A stretch of DNA of 9,595 bases from positions 1-9,595 of the forward strand of contig CAMNHM010000100.1 of the NCBI GenBank assembly GCA_946539475.1, given 5' to 3'. The translations under genes and the position numbers were made by a program. Below the pieces are notes generated by a model, which saw only the letters and a list, made by a program, of their open reading frames with translations, was not told the origin of the DNA and searched no databases. Source of the DNA: an uncultured Prevotellaceae bacterium. GTDB lineage: Bacteria; Bacteroidota; Bacteroidia; Bacteroidales; Bacteroidaceae. Shown one piece after another: positions 5,343-9,595 of this stretch. How positions within the stretch are numbered: the first letter of the stretch is position 1; the number at the start of each line of letters is the position of its first letter.

Positions 5343-8300
5343 ATGAAAAAACTGAAGCACATCATCAATTGGACGATCTGGAGCCTGCTGGCACTCTACC
5401 TGCTACTCATCGTCCTCATCCACGTGCCTGCCGTTCAGGGGTGGCTCGGTGGAATCATTGCTGATGCGGTAGGCAGGAAGCTGGGCACGGAGGCCAGTGT
5501 AGGACGCGTCGACCTGGGCATGTTTAACCGTCTGATTATCGACGACGTAGCAATCCTCGACCACCGCCAGCAGACGATGCTCGAGGCGGATCGGCTGGCA
5601 GTGAAGGTGGAGCTGATGCCGCTCTTCGACGGGAAGGTGCACATCTCTTCAGCACAGCTCTTCGGAGCCCGGCTCAGGCTGTCTCGCGACAGTGCACTGG
5701 CAACGCCGAACTATCAGTTCGTCTTGGACGCCCTCTCCTCAGGCGACAACGACGACAGCTCTCCCCTTGACCTACGTATCGGCTCCCTTATCGTCCGGCG
5801 CCTGTCAATGACCTATGACCAGCAGGACGCCCCCAAGACGCCCGGCAGGCTGAATATGCGACACCTGAGCGTCAGCGACGTCAGCGCTCATGTCTTACTT
5901 CGCACTTTAACGAATGACTCATTGAATATCAACGTAAAACGCATCTCGTTAAAGGAGCATTCAGGACTCCTGCTCCGACAGCTGTCGTTCAAGCTTGAAG
6001 CCAATCGCCACGAAGCGACGCTGAACAGCCTCGCCCTTCAGATGCCCCACTCTACCCTTGATGTCGACACACTCGCCGTCAACTTCCAGCTCGACAGCCT
6101 GGCAAATTCGCTCACCTATAGCTTGCCTGCTGTTCGAGCCCGTGTGGACTTGACCGACCTACGCCCAATATTGCCAGAGCATTTCCCCACCAGTCAGACC
6201 CTCGACCTCCAGACGTCACTCAGCGGAAACGCGCGACAGCTGCGATGCCCCGCACTTTCTGTAGCAACCACCGACCAGGCGCTCGTGCTGCGGGGCTCAG
6301 GCGACTACGACGCCGACGGCACGTGGAAGGTATCCGTCAGTCAGCTGGACGTTGCGCCAAGCCTCATCAGCGTCGTGCTACAGACGATGCCCGAACTGCC
6401 CGAGCAAATCGCCCGACTAGGAGGCATCTCGTTTGTAGGCCAGGCAGAAGGACTCCCCGACGGTCCCCAGATAGCGGCTAAGGGAACCCTACATACGGGA
6501 ATAGGTACCATCGACCTACAGGGGCAACGGTCAACAGACGCTGACAGGTGGATGGCTCATGTCGAAACAGACAGCCTCGACCTGAAGGCCCTCACCACGA
6601 ACAACATCCTGGGGCTTATTGAGGCACGCCTCGACCTTAGTGCACTCGATGGTGCCGTCAGCGTGCAAGGTGAGGTGCCCAGAATCGACGTCAACGGATA
6701 CACCTACAGCGGAATCTCACTCGACGGCACCTACAGGACAACAGACATCGCAGGAAAGCTACACGTCAACGATCCCGCCCTGCAGGCAGACCTCGAAGGC
6801 AGCTATGGCAAGAATATCCGCCTGACGGGCGTCATCAGCCACATAGCCCCTCAGGCGCTCTACCTCAGCGACCGCTGGGGGCCCGCCACCTTTGCAGCCA
6901 TCGTCGATGCCGACCTGACGGCCACCTCACTCGACGATGCCCAAGGCACGATCGACCTCGACGACTTCTACATGAGCGTCAACGACTCGACACGCTATCA
7001 CCTCGACAACCTACACCTGCGGTCGGGCTATGAAGACCAGCGCCACTACCTGCGACTGAGCAGCGACTTCGGCGAGATTCAGCTAAAGGGGCGCTTCGAT
7101 TGGGTCACGCTGCCACAGAGCTTCACCGCCATCCTGCCTCAGGCAGAGAGTAAGCCGCAGCGACATGGCGACAACGACTTCTCACTCTCGATGCAGCTCA
7201 ACGACAGCCAATGGATGCAGCACCTACTGGGTATCGACCTCGACCTAAGCGGGCAGCTCGATCTAGAAGCCGACGTCGACGACAACGAACGGACAATCGA
7301 CGTCCATGCCTCGATTCCTTCGTTCAGCTATGGCGACAATAACTTCCGTGATGCCTCACTACAGCTCTCCACACTTGGCGACAGCACCTTGTGCGACGCT
7401 CGGCTGACACGCCTCTCCGACAACGGGCGCCCACTCCATGTGAAGCTCAACGCCCAAGTGGCCGACAACGAGATCCAGTCGGCAATCACCTTCTCCAACG
7501 ACGGGCGCGACGGAGGGGCCATCAATGCCATCACGAAGACATACCGCAACGATGAGGGACAGCGCGAGACGCACGTACGACTGATGCCCTCCACCATCGT
7601 TCTGCGCGATGCCGTCTGGGAGCTGGAGCCATGCGACATCATCTATGGCGACAAGCGGTTGATGGTCGACCAGTTCACCCTCCATCACGCCGACGAACAC
7701 CTTATCATCGACGGACTGGCATCCACATTGATGCGCGACACACTCTTAGTCGACATACAGGGCATCGACGTACAATCGGTGCTCGAACTGGTCAACTTCC
7801 ACGCCGTAGACTTCGACGGGAAGGCATCCGGACGCGCCTATGTGACGCATGCATTCAGCACCCCCGAGGCATGGGCCGACATCGCCGTCGACCATTTCCG
7901 CTTCCAACAGGCACCGATGGGCACCCTTGAGGCACACGCCACGTGGAACAACGATGAGGGCCAGATCGACCTTGATGCAGCCATCGACGACGGCGCAGAA
8001 GCACAGACCTTCGTCGACGGATTTATCTCGCCACGCAGGAAAGAGATCGACCTGGGAATCCGGGCAAGGGGGACGAGCATCGGTTTCGTACACGATTTCA
8101 CCGAGAGTTTCGTCAGCCATATCAGCGGACATGCCTACGGCGACGTCAGGCTCTTCGGTCCGCTGAGCCATATCGACCTTGAGGGCACCCCTATCGTCGT
8201 CGGACAGGCAACGATAGCGCCACTGGGCACGACCTACAGCATTCAGGGCGACACCATACACCTCTCGGAGGGCTCCATCGCCTTCAGGGACTTCCACGTC

Positions 8301-9595
8301 TACGACCGAGAAGAGCATCCTGCTACGCTCAACGGAGCACTCCACCACTACAACTTCAAGAACTTCACATTCGACATCGTGGCACAAGCCGAGGGGCTGC
8401 TGGCCTACGACTTCCCCGAGCTCGAAGACGGCAGCACCATCGGAGGAACCGTATGGGCAAACGGACAGGCGGTGATGACCGGCAGGCCAGGCGAAGTAAC
8501 CTTCGACTGCGACGTGACGCCAGCACCAGGCTCTTTCTTTGTCTATAATGCCGCCAACCCCGATGCCATCAGCCAGCAGCACTTTATCACCTGGGGAACG
8601 GCAAAGGACGACGCCGACGTCGAAGAGGCAGCGCCTCAGACACCCCCCAACAGCACGGCAACACGCAGCGACCTAAGACTCAACCTGCGCATCAACGCCA
8701 CCACCGACGCCACGCTGCGCCTACTCATGGACCAGCACTCGGGCGACTATATCACCCTCAACGGAACAGGAACACTGCGCGCCTCCTACTACAACAAAGG
8801 CCCCTTCCAGATGTTCGGGACATACGCCGTGGAGCGAGGCACCTACAGCATGACCATACAGAATATCCTGAAGAAGAACTTCCTCTTCCAACCCGGCAGC
8901 TCGCTCGTCTTCGGAGGCGCCCCCCTACAGGCAGCACTCAACCTGAAGGCACAATACACCGTCAACGGAGTGTCGCTATCCGACCTAGGACTGGGCAATT
9001 CCTTCACGAGTAACACCATACGCGTAAACTGCCTGATGAACATCCTCGGGACGGCAGGCGAGCCACGCGTGGAGTTCGACCTTGAGATGCCTACCGTCAA
9101 CAGCGAGGAACAGCAGATGATACGCTCCATCATCGCCAGTGAGCAAGAGCTGAACCAACAGGTCGTCTACCTCCTGGGTATCGGGCGCTTCTACACACAA
9201 GGTGCCAACAACGCCACGACGCAGCCTTACGGGCAGACGGAGCTAGCTATGCAGAGCCTGCTCTCAGGCACGGTTTCCTCGCAGATCAACGGGCTGCTCT
9301 CGCAAGTCATCAAGAACGACGACTGGAACTTCGGCGCCAACATCTCGACAGGCAACGAAGGATGGCACAACGCTGAGTACGAAGGACTTGTAAGCGGGCG
9401 AATGCTCAACAACAGGCTCCTCATCAACGGACAGTTCGGCTACCGTGACAACGCCACGCAAGCAACGCCCTCGTTCATCGGCGACTTCGACATCAGCTAC
9501 CTACTCACACCTAACGGAAGCCTTGCGCTGAAAGCCTACAACCAGACCAACGACCGCTACTTCACCCGCTCATCGCTCAACACGCAGGGCATCGG
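5343..9595 (+). CDS. tamB: TamB-family (DUF490) translocation and assembly module / envelope lipid-transfer protein, C-terminus cut by window edge
   Basis: TamB proteins are very long inner-membrane-anchored proteins that span the periplasm as a hydrophobic-grooved beta structure. They are linked to outer-membrane protein assembly with TamA-like partners and, in newer work, to phospholipid transport to the outer membrane. The frame stays open for 1417 codons to the edge. Residues 1-8 are basic (MKKLKHII) and 9-29 form one membrane helix. The bulk is rich in Asp, Leu, Ser and alternating beta-strand patterns, as in this family (AsmA/TamB-like repeats). The C-terminal TamB domain covers about residue 1000 onwards, with GDYITLNGTG (1134-1143), the QNILKKNFLFQPGSS segment (about 1169-1183) and NDDWNFGANISTG (1325-1337), followed by a YRDN...FIGDFDISYLL pattern typical of Bacteroidota homologues. 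An acidic, Pro/Thr-rich loop at about 1089-1110 looks like a linker. By family length only a few tens of residues are missing. The partner gene is not in the window. Confidence 0.92.
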   Translation, partial: MKKLKHIINWTIWSLLALYLLLIVLIHVPAVQGWLGGIIADAVGRKLGTEASVGRVDLGMFNRLIIDDVAILDHRQQTMLEADRLAVKVELMPLFDGKVHISSAQLFGARLRLSRDSALATPNYQFVLDALSSGDNDDSSPLDLRIGSLIVRRLSMTYDQQDAPKTPGRLNMRHLSVSDVSAHVLLRTLTNDSLNINVKRISLKEHSGLLLRQLSFKLEANRHEATLNSLALQMPHSTLDVDTLAVNFQLDSLANSLTYSLPAVRARVDLTDLRPILPEHFPTSQTLDLQTSLSGNARQLRCPALSVATTDQALVLRGSGDYDADGTWKVSVSQLDVAPSLISVVLQTMPELPEQIARLGGISFVGQAEGLPDGPQIAAKGTLHTGIGTIDLQGQRSTDADRWMAHVETDSLDLKALTTNNILGLIEARLDLSALDGAVSVQGEVPRIDVNGYTYSGISLDGTYRTTDIAGKLHVNDPALQADLEGSYGKNIRLTGVISHIAPQALYLSDRWGPATFAAIVDADLTATSLDDAQGTIDLDDFYMSVNDSTRYHLDNLHLRSGYEDQRHYLRLSSDFGEIQLKGRFDWVTLPQSFTAILPQAESKPQRHGDNDFSLSMQLNDSQWMQHLLGIDLDLSGQLDLEADVDDNERTIDVHASIPSFSYGDNNFRDASLQLSTLGDSTLCDARLTRLSDNGRPLHVKLNAQVADNEIQSAITFSNDGRDGGAINAITKTYRNDEGQRETHVRLMPSTIVLRDAVWELEPCDIIYGDKRLMVDQFTLHHADEHLIIDGLASTLMRDTLLVDIQGIDVQSVLELVNFHAVDFDGKASGRAYVTHAFSTPEAWADIAVDHFRFQQAPMGTLEAHATWNNDEGQIDLDAAIDDGAEAQTFVDGFISPRRKEIDLGIRARGTSIGFVHDFTESFVSHISGHAYGDVRLFGPLSHIDLEGTPIVVGQATIAPLGTTYSIQGDTIHLSEGSIAFRDFHVYDREEHPATLNGALHHYNFKNFTFDIVAQAEGLLAYDFPELEDGSTIGGTVWANGQAVMTGRPGEVTFDCDVTPAPGSFFVYNAANPDAISQQHFITWGTAKDDADVEEAAPQTPPNSTATRSDLRLNLRINATTDATLRLLMDQHSGDYITLNGTGTLRASYYNKGPFQMFGTYAVERGTYSMTIQNILKKNFLFQPGSSLVFGGAPLQAALNLKAQYTVNGVSLSDLGLGNSFTSNTIRVNCLMNILGTAGEPRVEFDLEMPTVNSEEQQMIRSIIASEQELNQQVVYLLGIGRFYTQGANNATTQPYGQTELAMQSLLSGTVSSQINGLLSQVIKNDDWNFGANISTGNEGWHNAEYEGLVSGRMLNNRLLINGQFGYRDNATQATPSFIGDFDISYLLTPNGSLALKAYNQTNDRYFTRSSLNTQGI

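Noticed and set aside
5282..5464. Short plus-strand frame starting before tamB
   Set aside because: It overlaps the tamB promoter and start in another frame; the tamB frame has the membrane anchor and the long conserved product.
7746..8582. 278-codon open frame on the minus strand opposite tamB
   Set aside because: It lies wholly antisense to a well-supported TamB frame, has no recognisable domain or start signals, and is explained by the GC-rich, Asp/Val-rich codon use of the sense strand.

Overview
The window looks like chromosomal DNA of a Bacteroidota bacterium, probably Bacteroidales and perhaps Prevotellaceae. The reasons are the protein style of all seven genes, two promoters that match the Bacteroidota -33/-7 consensus (TTTG, 19-20 nt, TAnnTTTG), and a TamB of the long Bacteroidota type. 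The base composition is moderately GC-rich. The genus is an inference.

Left half, minus strand (1-5159): a complete run of the six subunits of the Na+-translocating NADH:quinone oxidoreductase, transcribed nqrA-nqrB-nqrC-nqrD-nqrE-nqrF. The last gene, nqrF, runs off the left edge after 147 codons. Gaps are short (a 4-nt ATGA overlap at B/C, 3 nt at D/E, about 21 nt at E/F, about 41 nt at A/B and C/D), so this is one operon. NADH would be oxidised at NqrF. Electrons would then pass through the NqrF 2Fe-2S centre, the NqrD/NqrE membrane cluster, the covalent FMN of NqrC and the covalent FMN of NqrB to quinone, while Na+ is exported. The cofactor residues visible in the window are all kept: four ferredoxin cysteines in NqrF, two cysteines each in NqrD and NqrE, and the flavinylated threonine motifs of NqrB and NqrC. 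No apbE flavin transferase gene is in the window.

The unusual element is the C-terminus of NqrC. After a normal FMN-binding domain it carries a tail of about 75 residues built on seven vicinal Cys-Cys pairs. Five of these lie in near-identical ten-residue repeats (D-C-C-E-G-E-K type), encoded by a 30-bp DNA tandem repeat at 1801-1950. By the known topology of NqrC the tail would lie on the periplasmic side next to the flavin domain. I know of no described role for such a tail, and it is the best candidate here for something new. A second, AT-rich heptamer array sits just in front of the nqrD start codon.

Centre (5160-5342): a 183-bp divergent intergenic region with one good Bacteroidota promoter facing each way.

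Right half, plus strand (5343-9595): one very long reading frame, open to the right edge, encoding a TamB-family (DUF490) envelope protein. It has an N-terminal membrane anchor and the conserved C-terminal TamB region, and probably lacks only a short C-terminal piece. Its link to the nqr operon appears to be only the shared intergenic region.
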